Assembly: GCA_018136815.1 (NCBI GenBank)
Contig: CM030936.1
Location: forward strand, 5,493,774-5,557,773
Reading direction: 5' to 3'
Origin: Isochrysis galbana
Lineage: Eukaryota > Haptophyta > Isochrysidales > Isochrysidaceae
DNA length: 64,000 nt
The notes under the pieces are model-generated. The model made no database searches and was not told where the DNA came from. It worked only from the letters and a program-made list of their open reading frames with translations. Positions 42,932 through 53,189 of the stretch are shown here, piece by piece (position 1 is the first letter of the stretch; each line of letters starts with the position of its first letter). The position numbers and the translations under genes were made by a program.

Positions 42932-43468
42932 CTACATGCCCCAAGCAGTGTTCTTTGAGCAACCGTGAGAGTGCTGTTCTATCAACGACTGAAGATCACC
43001 CCAGTCGGCAGGCGACAGTCCACACATTGAGCCTTTGATGTCTCCGGTCCCATCGAAGAGAATGAAGGAAGGAACCTCAGTGATTTCGTGATATTTAAAA
43101 GCCTCTGCTGTCACCTCCGAATGCTCGATGTAGTAAAACTTCGTCTGTGGAAGCGAGGCGGCGAGCCTTTTCAATCGGGGCAAAAATGCACGGCAGGTAG
43201 CACATTGGCGACTACTGAAGAAGACGACAGCCAGCCCCTCGGTCGTGCATCCCTCACCATCCCAGCATCCAGAAACAGCCTCGAAGAAGTCTTCTGGAGA
43301 GGGGAGGGGTTCGATGAGTTGCATTCTCCCTTGGCTCTGGGCAGCCATCGAGGAGGCAATCGACGATGAGATCAGCCGGACCGTGTGGATCATTTGAGCA
43401 GTGGGCGCATGTGGCGTGTGGAAAGCGCCCACCAATGGCAGGACGGCCAGAACTGCGATGGGCCACAT
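42932..43468 (-). CDS. Thioredoxin-fold protein with plastid-type bipartite presequence
   Basis: From the ATG at 43468 the product is 178 aa. MWPIAVLAVLPLVGAFHTPH is a signal peptide whose predicted cleavage leaves Phe at +1, the GAF/ASAFAP-type motif that directs proteins through the outer membranes of secondary red plastids; a basic-Ser transit stretch follows. The mature domain has LAVVFFSSRQCATCRAFLP with the redox pair Cys89-Ala-Thr-Cys92, ITEVPSFILFDG with the cis-proline, and a final helix. The core length fits a single thioredoxin domain. CATC is a non-classical active site, so the redox partner is uncertain. The frame extends upstream without a better start. Confidence 0.8.
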   Translation of the reverse strand: MWPIAVLAVLPLVGAFHTPHAPTAQMIHTVRLISSSIASSMAAQSQGRMQLIEPLPSPEDFFEAVSGCWDGEGCTTEGLAVVFFSSRQCATCRAFLPRLKRLAASLPQTKFYYIEHSEVTAEAFKYHEITEVPSFILFDGTGDIKGSMCGLSPADWGDLQSLIEQHSHGCSKNTAWGM

Positions 43469-45153
43469 CGGACCGGCCGTCTGGGCCGGCCAGCGGTTGT
43501 TTTTCTGGGCGTCTTCCCTCTCGGGTTGACGGAAAGGCCGGGTTGCCAAATGAAGATGACGAATCTTCGGCCTTGCCGTGGGCACCGTCGGCGAGACCGC
43601 GCGGGAGATAAACTATCTATCCTCTAGCCTGTATCCCTGTACTTTATGCATGCTACGCACACAGAATACAGCATAAATCTGGAATCTCAAGCTAATTTGT
43701 CCCTCACGGGCCGGGATTTGGGGCGAACGCAAGTGACTGCCGGTTCTCTTTGGGGCCTGCCTTGCCGCAGTTCCGAGGAGGAGTTCGACGACGACGAAGA
43801 GATAGAGGATAGAAGTGCTCCGCCGAGGCCGACACCGACACCGACACTGTTTGCTCTATCAGCTCTGGGGTACGCAACAAGAGTGTCCAATGACAAATGA
43901 CAAATGATTAGGGCGGACAAACGGACAAACAGGCGGGGCTTTTCAACTACCAATATGCAAAGAGGGGAAGGCTGCTTCTTTACCGTTGAACTTACTTTAT
44001 ACTTTATACTTTCTTAGTTCTTAGTCTTAGCCGGGACAGGGATAATCACAGGTCACAGGGATTGGGATTGGGAGGGGGACGGGCGGAAAAATCAACTTTC
44101 TAAAATTGAAAATTGCACCTAAAATTCCATGAAAAGATGAAAAGGCATGGAGGACAGAGAGATTCCGCATGATCACATCAAATAACAAATAAATAAGCAA
44201 ATACTAAATACTAATACTACCAAAATTTCGCGAGCTGGTTCTTTCGTGGTCACGAATACGAACGTCCGCCATTCGCCGATTTTTCGACAATGGATGGGCA
44301 ATGCCAGTTCTGGCGTTTGTCTTTATCCCCGGTGCCCGTGCAACAAAAACATAAAATGCGGCACATTGGAACTGACTAAGCCTAGGCACTAGCGACAGAG
44401 GGTAGGGGTAGGGGTGGGGTAGAAGCCGGGCTATGCTGCCGGTCCGGTGCCGGTGCGCGGCTATTGTTTAATACCAAAAGGGAAAAGGGAAAGGGGGGCG
44501 CGAGTGGGCGTGACAAAAAAACTACTGAGCCTTTGGTTGCACCCTCAGAGGCTGCAACCTCAGGTTTGGTTGTTATTTTTTTGACCCTCCACCGTAAGCG
44601 AGGCACCGCCGTGCACAGAAGACAGAAGTTGCGCATTGCGCACCCGAACCAACGGCGCAAAGAGAAAGTGTGGGCGTGGCTATGGTTGAATACAAAATGA
44701 AAATGCAGGGAGTGGGAGTGGGGGGGGAAACCTGGGCCTTGGTGCGCCTCGGAGGAGTCCCTGAACTGAGGGGCGGCGAGTCGCTGGTCTACCCTCCAAA
44801 GTGTGGGTGCTCCTAGAGTAGTTATACAAAACGGGGGGGTGCGGGGGTGAAAAAGAACTGGACCTCAGCCTCAGGTTGCACCTTCTTCAATAGCACGACG
44901 ATGGACGATGGAGCACGGGGCTGACGGGCTGACGGGAAACAGGGACAAACTTATCACCACACATCACGGAAAGTACCAGACACGGTCACGCCGCCTCATC
45001 ACTCTCACTGGTGTTTGGCAACTGCGGGCTCTATTTGAGCGTAGACAGACATGTATATGATGTGAAACAGACAAAAACGAGTTTCTTGGCCTTTCTTTCA
45101 TTCATTTCTTCCAGCATCTGTGAAAGGTCCTGGCGCGAGTTGGTCGGCTCGAG
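43469..45153. other. Intergenic region between divergent thioredoxin-like and TraB genes
   Basis: No gene is supported. Noted: GA-rich and T-rich stretches around 43780-44000; an inverted pair near 44508-44588 (GACAAAAAAACTA facing TTATTTTTTTGAC); and a CTCAGAGGCTGCAACCTCAG fold inside it. A related CCTCAGGTTGCACC lies at 44869-44882. The two promoters lie at the ends. Confidence 0.4.
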
Positions 45154-46740
45154 ATGCGTCCGCCGATCTGCGGCCCGCTTGCCGCCGGCTTGGCCGCGCT
45201 GATGATCGGCGCAGCCGAAGCCTCACAATATCTACGGCTCGTCCCCGTCTCGCCCAGCTCGTGGGCCATGCAAACTGCTGTCGTCCGCTGCTCCCTCAGA
45301 GACCGTAAGTCTGGCACTGAGTTCACTGTTGATCTCATCTCAACTGTCCATCTCGCTGCCAGCGAATACTATGCGGCACTGCAGCGGTCTTGTGACACAC
45401 AGTATGACCGTGTGTGCTTCGAGATGATCGCTGATGATACATGCTTTGACACGGACCCGAGCGGCACGCGCTATCTGGTGCAACCACTCGAGGCATCCAA
45501 GCAGCAACGGGCACTTGCCGCACAGTATGGCCTTGCGGCTCAAGCAGACTCCCTGGACTGCACGGGCCCAAGGTATGTGCACGCCGACACCCTCCGATCC
45601 GAACTCGGCCATTGCGGAACGACGCTCTCTAGCGGCGGTCCGCTGCTCGCCCGGATGAGGGAGGCGTGGGATGGGATTGTGCATGGATCTACCGCTCCCG
45701 CCATGGAGCGCGGCTTCAGTCTTCTACTGCGTCTTGCAGCGTGCGCCCTGCCGGCTCCCGAGCTCGTGCTGCTCTTGGATGACTGGATCGTCTCGGGTGG
45801 TGCCACTGCCTCTCCAACTCTACGCCCCATTGTGCGGGCAGCTCTGTCGGGAGACGTCAAGTCGGCAAGAGCGCTAGCACTTGCCCAAACGCTCATCACC
45901 GGTGAGAGGGTACAGACGAAGACATTGGCTGGTGAGATTGTGCGCAAGCGTAATCTCAAGGCTGTTGCCTCAGTGCAAGTTGCCGTGGATGCCGGGTGTC
46001 GTTCCATCGCGCTCCTCTTTGGTGCACTTCACATGCGGGACATGCGCTCCTTGCTGGAAAAGGAGTTTGACATTGAGGCTGCCGTGGAGACGAGATGGGA
46101 TACAGCATGGAATATCTCATTGGCCGAGGGTGCGGCAGCACGTGCCGAGATGGTCTTACCGCTCGCTGCTCTTGCTCTGCTGGCCATTGATGCCGGTGAC
46201 TGGCTTGATGCTGTTAGATTAAGCATCGACAGCCTTGGTGCCGCTCACAGCGATGCAGTAGGCACTGCAACGCTCGGTACCTTCCTCTATTTTGCACGCC
46301 ATCTTGCGGTATATCTGACGCTGAGCAGTTTTGTATTCGATTGGAACTCACGCTGGTTCGTTGGAAATTCAGAGCCCAACTCGGAGATCGAAGACGATTC
46401 CCGATCTTTCAGGGCTCCCTTAGGCACCGATGCTCCTTTGGTGAATGAGGCAGGCATAAAGCTCGAGCGTTGGCTTGAAAAGACCGCTGAGCGAGCCATT
46501 CGAGCGCTTGAAGTGCCACTAGGCCTCGTCGACGAGGATGCAGATCAAGAGTCATCAGTTCGGCCGTTTTCATCGAGGTCAAACCAGGCTTTGTCCACCT
46601 CCTTTGATAACGGTAGGTCGAAGAGCTCTGAACAACCCGGTTTTCGGCGAGGATCACGTGGCTTTCGGGAGCGTGTCCAAAAGGCAATGGCTAGAGCTCG
46701 AGCACAAGACCGGTCGCGTACTGGCGACAGTGGACTTTGA
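45154..46740 (+). CDS. TraB/GumN-family protein
   Basis: This single exon gives 528 aa. TraB/GumN proteins share a metalloprotease-like fold (Tiki is one branch), and many algal members are organelle-targeted. Hallmarks are SGTEFTVDLISTVHLAASEY near the start, where His in STVH is the conserved family residue, DRVCFEMIADD, RNLKAVASVQVAVDAG, and IALLFGALHMRDMRSLL with the second conserved His. Hydrophobic stretches near residues 330-345 and 370-385 suggest membrane association. The first 25 residues (GPLAAGLAALMIGAAEA) are signal-like. The last 60 codons are low-complexity, and an overlapping frame there looks more protein-like, so the C-terminus may be wrong. Confidence 0.72.
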   Translation: MRPPICGPLAAGLAALMIGAAEASQYLRLVPVSPSSWAMQTAVVRCSLRDRKSGTEFTVDLISTVHLAASEYYAALQRSCDTQYDRVCFEMIADDTCFDTDPSGTRYLVQPLEASKQQRALAAQYGLAAQADSLDCTGPRYVHADTLRSELGHCGTTLSSGGPLLARMREAWDGIVHGSTAPAMERGFSLLLRLAACALPAPELVLLLDDWIVSGGATASPTLRPIVRAALSGDVKSARALALAQTLITGERVQTKTLAGEIVRKRNLKAVASVQVAVDAGCRSIALLFGALHMRDMRSLLEKEFDIEAAVETRWDTAWNISLAEGAAARAEMVLPLAALALLAIDAGDWLDAVRLSIDSLGAAHSDAVGTATLGTFLYFARHLAVYLTLSSFVFDWNSRWFVGNSEPNSEIEDDSRSFRAPLGTDAPLVNEAGIKLERWLEKTAERAIRALEVPLGLVDEDADQESSVRPFSSRSNQALSTSFDNGRSKSSEQPGFRRGSRGFRERVQKAMARARAQDRSRTGDSGL

Positions 46741-47206
46741 ACTTGTGCCCGGCATATCCACTCGTGGGGCGCCCGAGCCACGTTCACATAGATCAGCCGT
46801 ATCACGACATGGATGTCGCGTTCCGCGCCTACGGCACAGCTATGCAGTCCGCTTGCTTTTGCTCATTAATGGAGGAATTTGAGCGCAAGCTGATGCGCCG
46901 ATATGAATGCTCGGGCCTTGCGTATCTATGAATATTTTTATCAAGGAGTGTTAAATGCATCACGCGCCCCTCGCACCATAGACTCCTAGTCACATATACA
47001 CACAAACGATAACACGAATCAGGAGTGGGGGGAAAGTATGGGATCTGCGTGGTGCGTGGGCGCGCCAGCGGCTATTGTTGCCATCCGCCCCCTGCATGCG
47101 CCTGCGGCCACCTTCTACGACTGGGGGTCCCAATTGTCCTAGTCGCGCTTTTTTCGTGGGCTACGGTGTAATGTGTAATGTGCGTATTTCACCCTTATTT
47201 TGTCAA
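46741..47206. other. 3' flank of TraB gene
   Basis: An open stretch 46737-46931 (HIDQPYHDMDVAFRAYGTAM and MEEFERKLMRRYECSG) looks protein-like but has no start or established splice partner. The rest, to the palindrome at 47207, is unremarkable. Confidence 0.35.
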
Positions 47207-47660
47207 CTATCGTTAAAACGATAGGGCTCATGGTCATGGAGGGCGCGCCGCTCCCCTCCTCCCTCCCCGCCCACCCCGCCGCGCCGACCGACCAGGACAT
47301 GGCAAACGCCATGCAGCCGCACCGACCTCCAGCAGAGACCACGCCTACCCAGGTACACGAGAGCCACGACGCGACGCGCGCCCGGAGCACCACACAGTCC
47401 ACCATAGCCCAGCCATGGAAGCACAGAGCACACTTCAGCCAAACACATGCAGGCAGTGCCGCAACCAGCTAGGGCCTCAGGGCCCCGGCTCCCATAGTGA
47501 AAGCCTCCGGGCTGGGCCCGCACAACGCCGCGGCACTGGCCCCATGCGCAAGCATGAGTGAGGCGCAGAGCCGGCCGGTCGACAAGACTACTCACAACAA
47601 ACCAACAGGAACGCACAAAAGCCCCAACAATGCAACAGACGCTTGTGTATAACAATGAGG
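47207..47660 (+). repeat. Hairpin-headed element
   Basis: The head CTATCGTTAAAACGATAG (47207-47224) is followed by GGAGGGCGCGCCGCTCC. The body contains CCACGCCTACCCAGGT, in the relative position of the CCCACCTGGGTGGG-type block of the 9.4 and 56.3 kb copies. The 3' end is not defined. Confidence 0.5.
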
Positions 47661-48640
47661 GAGGGGGACATCATTCTCTTGTACAAAAAAAAAACCTTTT
47701 AATAGTCTCGCCCCGCGCGTGGCCTTGGGATCAGCTACAGTAGCCACGCCCATTTCCCTTCCTCTCCCACACTTCCCGCCTTGCGGCATCTCCCCTTGTG
47801 CTCTACGTAGGGGCCCAGGTCGTGGGAGTCGCGGCGGCGCGCTCCATTGTGACCAAGTATAAACTTAGTTGCATCATTCTCTTGTACAAAAAGGGGGACA
47901 CGAGAGACCCCAGGAACTATAGACCGATAACTTTACTACAAAGTGATTACAAAATCTTGGCGAAAATCCTAACTAATAGACTCAAGGTAGTGATAGGAAA
48001 TATAATATCCAAGGACCAACGGGGCCTCGGGCCTCGTCCCGAAGAGACTCATAGGAGAAGCCACGCACCTCCTCCAACTTACGCAAGCATACCTCGACGA
48101 AACGGGAGAACCCGGACTGTTGCTCGCCCTAGACTGGGAGAAAGCTTTCGACAGGGCCTTCTAGGAATTCTACCACTTGGCACTCACCAAACTAAACATC
48201 GGAGAAGACTTCAATAATAATAAACAATGTTGTATCCTCTGCTTGTTGAACTCGGGCGTGGAACCACTTTGGGGCAGCTAACGTTTGAAGGCCTCTGGCG
48301 TCTGGCGCGCCTAGAGGGACGCCTAGGATGGTAAAGTATTCGTCGTTGTTTATCCAGTTGAATCTCCGCATGTCCCACGGGGACTTGCGGATCCTCTGTG
48401 ATCCCACCCATCCGGAGTCCCTGAAATTTGCGCAAGCTTTGTCGTTTGTCGCCTTCTAGTGGAGTTCGGAGTTCTAACCAGTGTAGGGATTTTTGAGGGC
48501 TTTTGTAGTCCCGAGTTATGAGTGCCGTGTTGTCGGCGAATTGGCCAATCTTTATTTAGGTAATGGTAATGGCTGTTAAGGTTCACCCCGTTTACATCCT
48601 CGTCGCCGTTGATGGCGCGATGGCGCGGGTTAGGTGGCGG
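47661..48640. pseudogene. LINE relic with internal inversion and SINE insertion
   Basis: 47661-47689 plus 47873-48222 read on the plus strand as LINE reverse transcriptase (ILLYKKGDTRDPRNYRPITL, SDYKILAKILTNRLKVVIGN, then frameshifts). From about 48223 to 48640 the following part of the same LINE appears on the minus strand (FADNTALITRDYKSPQKSLH, SQRIRKSPWDMRRFNWINN, GLQTLAAPKWFHARVQQ) with about 50 codons deleted inside. The second half is thus inverted relative to the first. Confidence 0.75.
47690..47871 (-). mobile_element. Complete SINE-like element (182 bp) with 21-bp target duplication
   Basis: A 21-bp sequence beginning CATCATTCTCTTG is present at 47669-47689 and again at 47872-47892; it is LINE reverse-transcriptase sequence (the IILLYKK codons), so the element inserted into a LINE copy. 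On the minus strand the element starts CAACTAAGTTTATACTTGGT and passes through the CCGCAAGGCGGG and GCGTGGC hairpin blocks. It ends GCGGGGCGAGACTATTAAAA, then GG and oligo-T, like the local LINE 3' ends. It has no coding capacity. Confidence 0.88.
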
Positions 48641-48976
48641 TGGCCAGACTGTGGAGCGCCACGCAGCTATAGTAGCCTATCCCCTATTGAGAGTGGGTGT
48701 GAGTGCCATTACTTGTTCCTTGACTATTAAAAATTGCAATGACAAATACAACTTTGGCAATGACAATGTAGAGGCTGTTTATGTATGGTCTCCAACTGGG
48801 CTTTATGATTACGATCTCCAACTGAGGCTCGTTTAGGAATATCCGGGGCTGAAAAGTTGTGTCCAATCAGCAAGTGGGGTTGGCTAGGGTATAGCATTAT
48901 TTGATATTATTATTTGTTGATCATATATCGCCGCGCACACCCCACCCCTCTCAACGCACATCGGCCTTCGCTCCTT
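48641..48976. other. Intergenic, no gene seen
   Basis: A/T-rich sequence without repeats shared elsewhere in the window or convincing frames. Confidence 0.4.
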
Positions 48977-50314
48977 CTAGGGTGGTATAACCCTCAAAGG
49001 TTTGCCAAGCTCTGGCCGGACTAATATGGGCCACTCGTGAGGCTGCAAACAACGGACCAGCACGATGTTTGGAGCATGATCAGTAAGCCATCGCCCGAGG
49101 ATGCATTGTGGTGTTGCCCAGTACGGGCTGATGAGCGATGGCAAGCGAGTTTTATTCCCCAATCCTGGCTTGTAGCCTGGCATCGACAAAGTGGGTCTTG
49201 AGCGTGAGTCGGGAAGTCCTTGATGAGAACTAGGACCGAGTGCGACCATTTTTCGGGTGCCCGGCGTTCGTAATGGGCGTTTTGTGGAGGAGGCACGTTG
49301 GGGATCGGCCAATCTGGACTTCGTCGGTTGCCCACAAGTCAACGAATTGTTAGCACGGCTGGCACAACTTGCAAAGGCAACGGAGGCCTTTGAATACAAC
49401 TCGGCCACATTCCTTGGCGCAATGGCCCATCTGAGGACCCATAAAGGGCGCTACATCAGACTTCACAGCAACAGCAACGTCAGCATGAGACGCCCGAGGC
49501 TGTGAATGGCTGAACGGCGACAATTTACGCAGGCGAGGAAGGCGCACACACTTGTCATCTAGTGAGGCACCCTTCAATGGTATAGGATCAGCACTTCCAC
49601 CAATCGTGCAGATGAATGAAGTTGACGACGCCGGGGGGAATCTGTTGCTGAGAGCTGAGAGTGGCGGAAGTGGGAAGGGAAAGTACAAGTCTGGACGGAC
49701 CTTCATTACGTATGTATACCTGAGACGACATGAAAGCAAACTGAGAAATAAGACCATGGAAAGCAATCATTTGGAAAAGAGTTCATGCGAGAAGGCCTTC
49801 ATAATGAGTTCTTTTGGTGGCGGGCAGCCAACCAGCCGATCTGTATGTTTGTGGGTATATACCGGTTCGTCCGTTGCGAATCCTCATGACTGGTAATCAT
49901 CGCGAGGCAGCGTGCGTTGTGCTCGTGCATCGGCATATATTTCGCAACCTCGCAATGAGTGCACATAGGCATGTAGCATCCGCAGTGGAACGTTCCGCAG
50001 TCGCGAGCCTGACATACGTGCCCGCCTCCCGGAGCCATACTGCCCGCAGACGAGCACACCCCACCAAGATCTGGCTGAGAGAGCGAGACCAGTTCGTGCG
50101 CCACAGGCTGCAGGACCTGGATTGCCACCTCATAGTCTGTGCGGCTGGCCGATTGTTTCATCCCCCATAGGCGCGTGTCCTGCAGATCCAAAGAGAGGAA
50201 GGAATCCGCTGGGAGCGGCTCGATCACGTTGGTACGCAACGCAGTATGCAGCTTTGCGGTAACCAGCGTGCGCATCTGCCCTGAGACGCACAATGCGACT
50301 GGCGCCTCGGCCAT
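48977..50314 (-). CDS. Glycosyltransferase-like gene, several exons, 3' part unresolved
   Basis: Exon 1 (50314-49863) begins MAEAPVALCVSGQMRTLVTA, includes a cysteine-rich part and ends RCLAMITSHEDSQRTNR at a GTATAT donor. Exon 2 starts at 49719 after CTCAG, and the joined codon gives NRYTYVMKVRPDLYFPFPLP. The V.RPD motif and the ALC.SGQMRT start resemble uncharacterised algal proteins of glycosyltransferase type, in which Asp binds metal-sugar-nucleotide. Exon 2 probably ends near LDDK (about 49560). A last exon ending at 48977 contains PQCILGRWLTDHAPNIVLVR and HEWPILVRPE, but its 5' junction could not be placed, and the frame between is repeat-like. Function is inference from short motifs only. 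Confidence 0.45.
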
Positions 50315-51234
50315 CGCGCGCTGCCTCTTCACGCTCCGGGCGATGACGCGAGCACGCACTCTGCAGTGTGAATATAGGTTTCTGCTCATCAAGTATCAGG
50401 TTTCCAAGAGGATTTTCGGCGAGCTTAAGTACTTCGCCCTCGCTGCCGAAAACCTCATCTTCGGCTAGAGGCATGAGCCTCGTAGAACGGCCCGCTTCGT
50501 GAAGCGGCCCGCAACGTTCCGCATGGCTCCCACGGCCAAGCCCAAGCCTCCCTCGCGCCCAGAGATGCATAGACAAAGGGCACTAACTACACCGTGCAGG
50601 CCCGCGACAAGGCCGACGATCTTCGAGAGCGAGAGCGAGCTCGCCGCGCATCACTTGAGGCATGCCATCTAGTGTGCTCTTGTCAACTTGTTCCGTGCGC
50701 TGGGAATGGGTTCCTTTGTTCCTTTGTTGTGATACTTGATACTTGTGGCAATCTCAAGAAGGGAGTGTGCAAGAAGCAAGAAGAGGGGATGTGTGCAGCT
50801 TCGGAGGCTTGCAGCTCGTGTGGATGTTGGGTGTCAAAGCGCGTTGAGTGACTCAGAGCCCGTTCTCGATGTCGGGGCTGATGCACGAGGCTCGCGATGT
50901 CGCGCACACATATGCAAAAAAATACATTGCGAGTCACAACGAGCTTCAACTGAAAAAATAAGCACATGTCGGCCAAGCTCTCTACATGAGGAGGCTTTCA
51001 TGCAGTTTGAGCACCTTCTAGAAACAAAAGGGTAAGATTTTATAGTGCCTAATAGAAATGGGGCCGATCCAAGAAGCTCATGCCTCTAGAGGTTGGTCTG
51101 TCGTCGTCCGTCATCTATTATTGTACTCTAGACGAGTTTATCCTTTCATCAGATCGTTTTATTCAACATACTTTAATACTACGAATAAATGTTCTTGTTC
51201 TTGAAGGAGTAAGGAGTCCGCAGGTCGTTTGCCT
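50315..51234. other. Upstream region with unassigned open stretches
   Basis: A minus-strand stretch (MPLAEDEVFGSEGEVLKLAE, about 50475-50365) and a plus-strand stretch (50524-50670) look protein-like, but I could not link them to an exon model. The first may be an upstream exon of the glycosyltransferase-like gene. Confidence 0.3.
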
Positions 51235-51570
51235 TCATCCTTCATTTGGTACTTGGTGCCCTGGTTTTCCTACCGACACAAAGCCCGCAGGCGTGAGAGG
51301 CAGGCGCAACTCTTGGAGGAGGATGGGAAGGTCCTCCCGGCGAAATCTGAAAATTTCGTATATCTTCTCCTCGCCAAACATCCCGTCCAATGAGAAAGGG
51401 ACGCGGAGAACCCCCTTCGCCCAGCGCCCAGCTCCTCGTGGGCCGCATATACTCATATACTCGTAAGCAATGGCGACAACTGCAGTGACCACTAAGCGAT
51501 GGCTACGCAAATTGCGCAGCCGCCTCCGCGCGGCTATGTTGAGTATGATGGCCTCAAGCATGCGGCCGAG
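51235..51570 (-). pseudogene. PIF/Harbinger-like transposase N-terminal fragment
   Basis: The frame reads MLEAIILNIAARRRLRNL, then EEKIYEIFRFRREDLPILLQ and ELRLPL. Algal DDE_Tnp_4 (PIF/Harbinger) transposases have a similar FRF.KEDI..L...LR.P region before the catalytic domain. The catalytic DDE part is absent and the 5' side runs into low-complexity G-rich sequence (51680-51710). Confidence 0.4.
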
Positions 51571-52195
51571 ATTATCCCTCTCCGTGGCGGTGCGCTTGAG
51601 CAGGGGCATCTGCTGTGTTCGGAGAGCGGAGAGTGAGTGGGTGGGTGCGATCACTCGATTCTTGAGGATGGCGTTCTTGAGTCCGCCCCCCCCCCCCCCC
51701 ACACACACACACCGACAAAGGTTGCCGCCTGAACCACCGCCATTCCGATCACTATCAGTGCCTGCGCCTCGACCCCAGCACAACACACACATTTGCCTCC
51801 ATTTTTGCCTACTTGTGCCCCTCCCCCTTTCCGGCTGGGGCTTTTCCAGCACTGTTGCCTTTACGGCTCCGCCGTCCACCGCCCTCGCCTCCGCCTCGTC
51901 CACGAATCCTACGACTTATCCCCTAGCTGGCACCGCCACCTCCTCGCTGCCTCAACTCACACCACCGCCTTCGCCCTCTCGCCCTCCCTGAACTCCACGG
52001 CCCCTCCTCCTCCGCCGTCACCTCTGCCTCCCCCGCTGTCCATGCCTCCGTCTCCACTCGCCGTCAAAGCGTGTGAAAGCGGGCAACGAGGAAGTTTGGG
52101 CCCCGGCAGGTTGCACGCTCGGCTGACCCGCGAGCGCTGGGCGGCGGGCGGCGGGCCAGTCACCTGTCTCTCGCTGCTGCAACGTGCAGCTCTTG
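51571..52195. other. Intergenic, pyrimidine-rich low-complexity sequence
   Basis: A C14 run (51689-51702) with (CA)n and long CCT/CCG-rich stretches. No coding sequence is supported. Confidence 0.45.
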
Positions 52196-52235
52196 TCGTA
52201 TTCCATACGATGACACGATGACAGGCTTTCACTTA

Positions 52236-52557
52236 TAACCTGTAGTTTGTTAGCGTGCCCCGGGATGCGACGGCAGACCCTATCTCCGGGTTGAAAAGTA
52301 ACACCAGTGCGGGACTTTAACGTAGCATTCCGTACGGACTCTCGTTGAGCGCTTTGGGTCGCGTCGAGGGCGGCGCGCCAAGCCACGGTCATGATGTTGT
52401 TAAGAGTGTTTGCGTACTGCGCGGTCGACGGCCGTAGAGCAGACCCCTCGTCTCGCGGGAGAGTTGGTTCGGCCAGCTGAGCAGGAAGCCTGAGCTCGCG
52501 GCCATAAAGGAGAACAGCGGGCGACTTAGGGACGGTCATGCGTCGACACCAGGGCAA
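52236..52557 (-). pseudogene. Ty3/gypsy-type integrase C-terminal fragment
   Basis: The minus-strand frame reads KSPAVLLYGRELRLPAQLAE, about 60 residues with RNATLKSRTG, then FQPGDRVCRRIPGHANKLQ. This matches the end of Ty3/gypsy integrases (SPF.LLYGREPRLP, then F..GDRV.......KL). The Pro-Tyr end of the domain is missing where a palindromic repeat begins at about 52235. Confidence 0.65.
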
Positions 52558-53180
52558 TTCAGCAACGCGCAGACATGCGACAGAGGGGTCGGAACAACGA
52601 GAGCAGACCTCGCTGGGGAGCTACAATCGATACACTGAGAGAAGACAAAAGACAGTCATAGAACATTTGATGACATCGAGAGAAAGTAAGAGAAGAGGCG
52701 GTACATCAATCGACGAGACCTTGAGGCTTAAAATAACCCACCGGTTAGAAGTAAAAGTCTGTCATCGTATGGAATACGACATCTCCACAATAACGTATCC
52801 CTATCACGGAACGCACAGGAACCCGCTGACAGATCGAACAAGGAAGAGAATGCCGACAAGAGAGCGACGGGGCGACTTTCGAAAACCCTTAAGTGATTTG
52901 ATGAAGACCGAAGTAAAATAGCGCTACGGTATAATCCAACGGCCAACACCTGAGGGGGAATCAGGGTCACGCAAGGGGGCGGTTCCTTGCACCGGCGATA
53001 CCTGAACGCGCGACTTCGCCTAAAACGCGAGGAGCACGCAAGGAGGTAAGCCAGGTGAGGGGCAAGCAGGCGACAAGGGAGGCGACAAAGGAGGCGAGGG
53101 CAACAAGGGCGAATGGACGAATGTAGGACCCTGCGACGGTGACTCGTGGCTAGCCTGCAAGGAGGGAACATAGAAACGCA
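52545..53180 (-). repeat. Gypsy-associated repeat (LTR or internal region)
   Basis: 52545-52785 recurs inverted at 32768-33005. It ends at TCGTATGGAATACGA, the palindromic word also found at 52197-52212. 52880-53020 recurs inverted at 11600-11760. The tract carries no intact frame. It is probably part of one degraded gypsy-like element whose borders are not visible. Confidence 0.5.
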
Positions 53181-53189
53181 AACAACTTC

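Noticed and set aside
46538-46882. 114-aa overlapping frame as a separate gene
   Set aside because: No independent start or promoter; kept only as a finding because part of it looks protein-like.
51235-51903. Full 222-aa frame as a complete gene
   Set aside because: The N-terminal half is antisense of low-complexity sequence; only the last 110 residues resemble a transposase.
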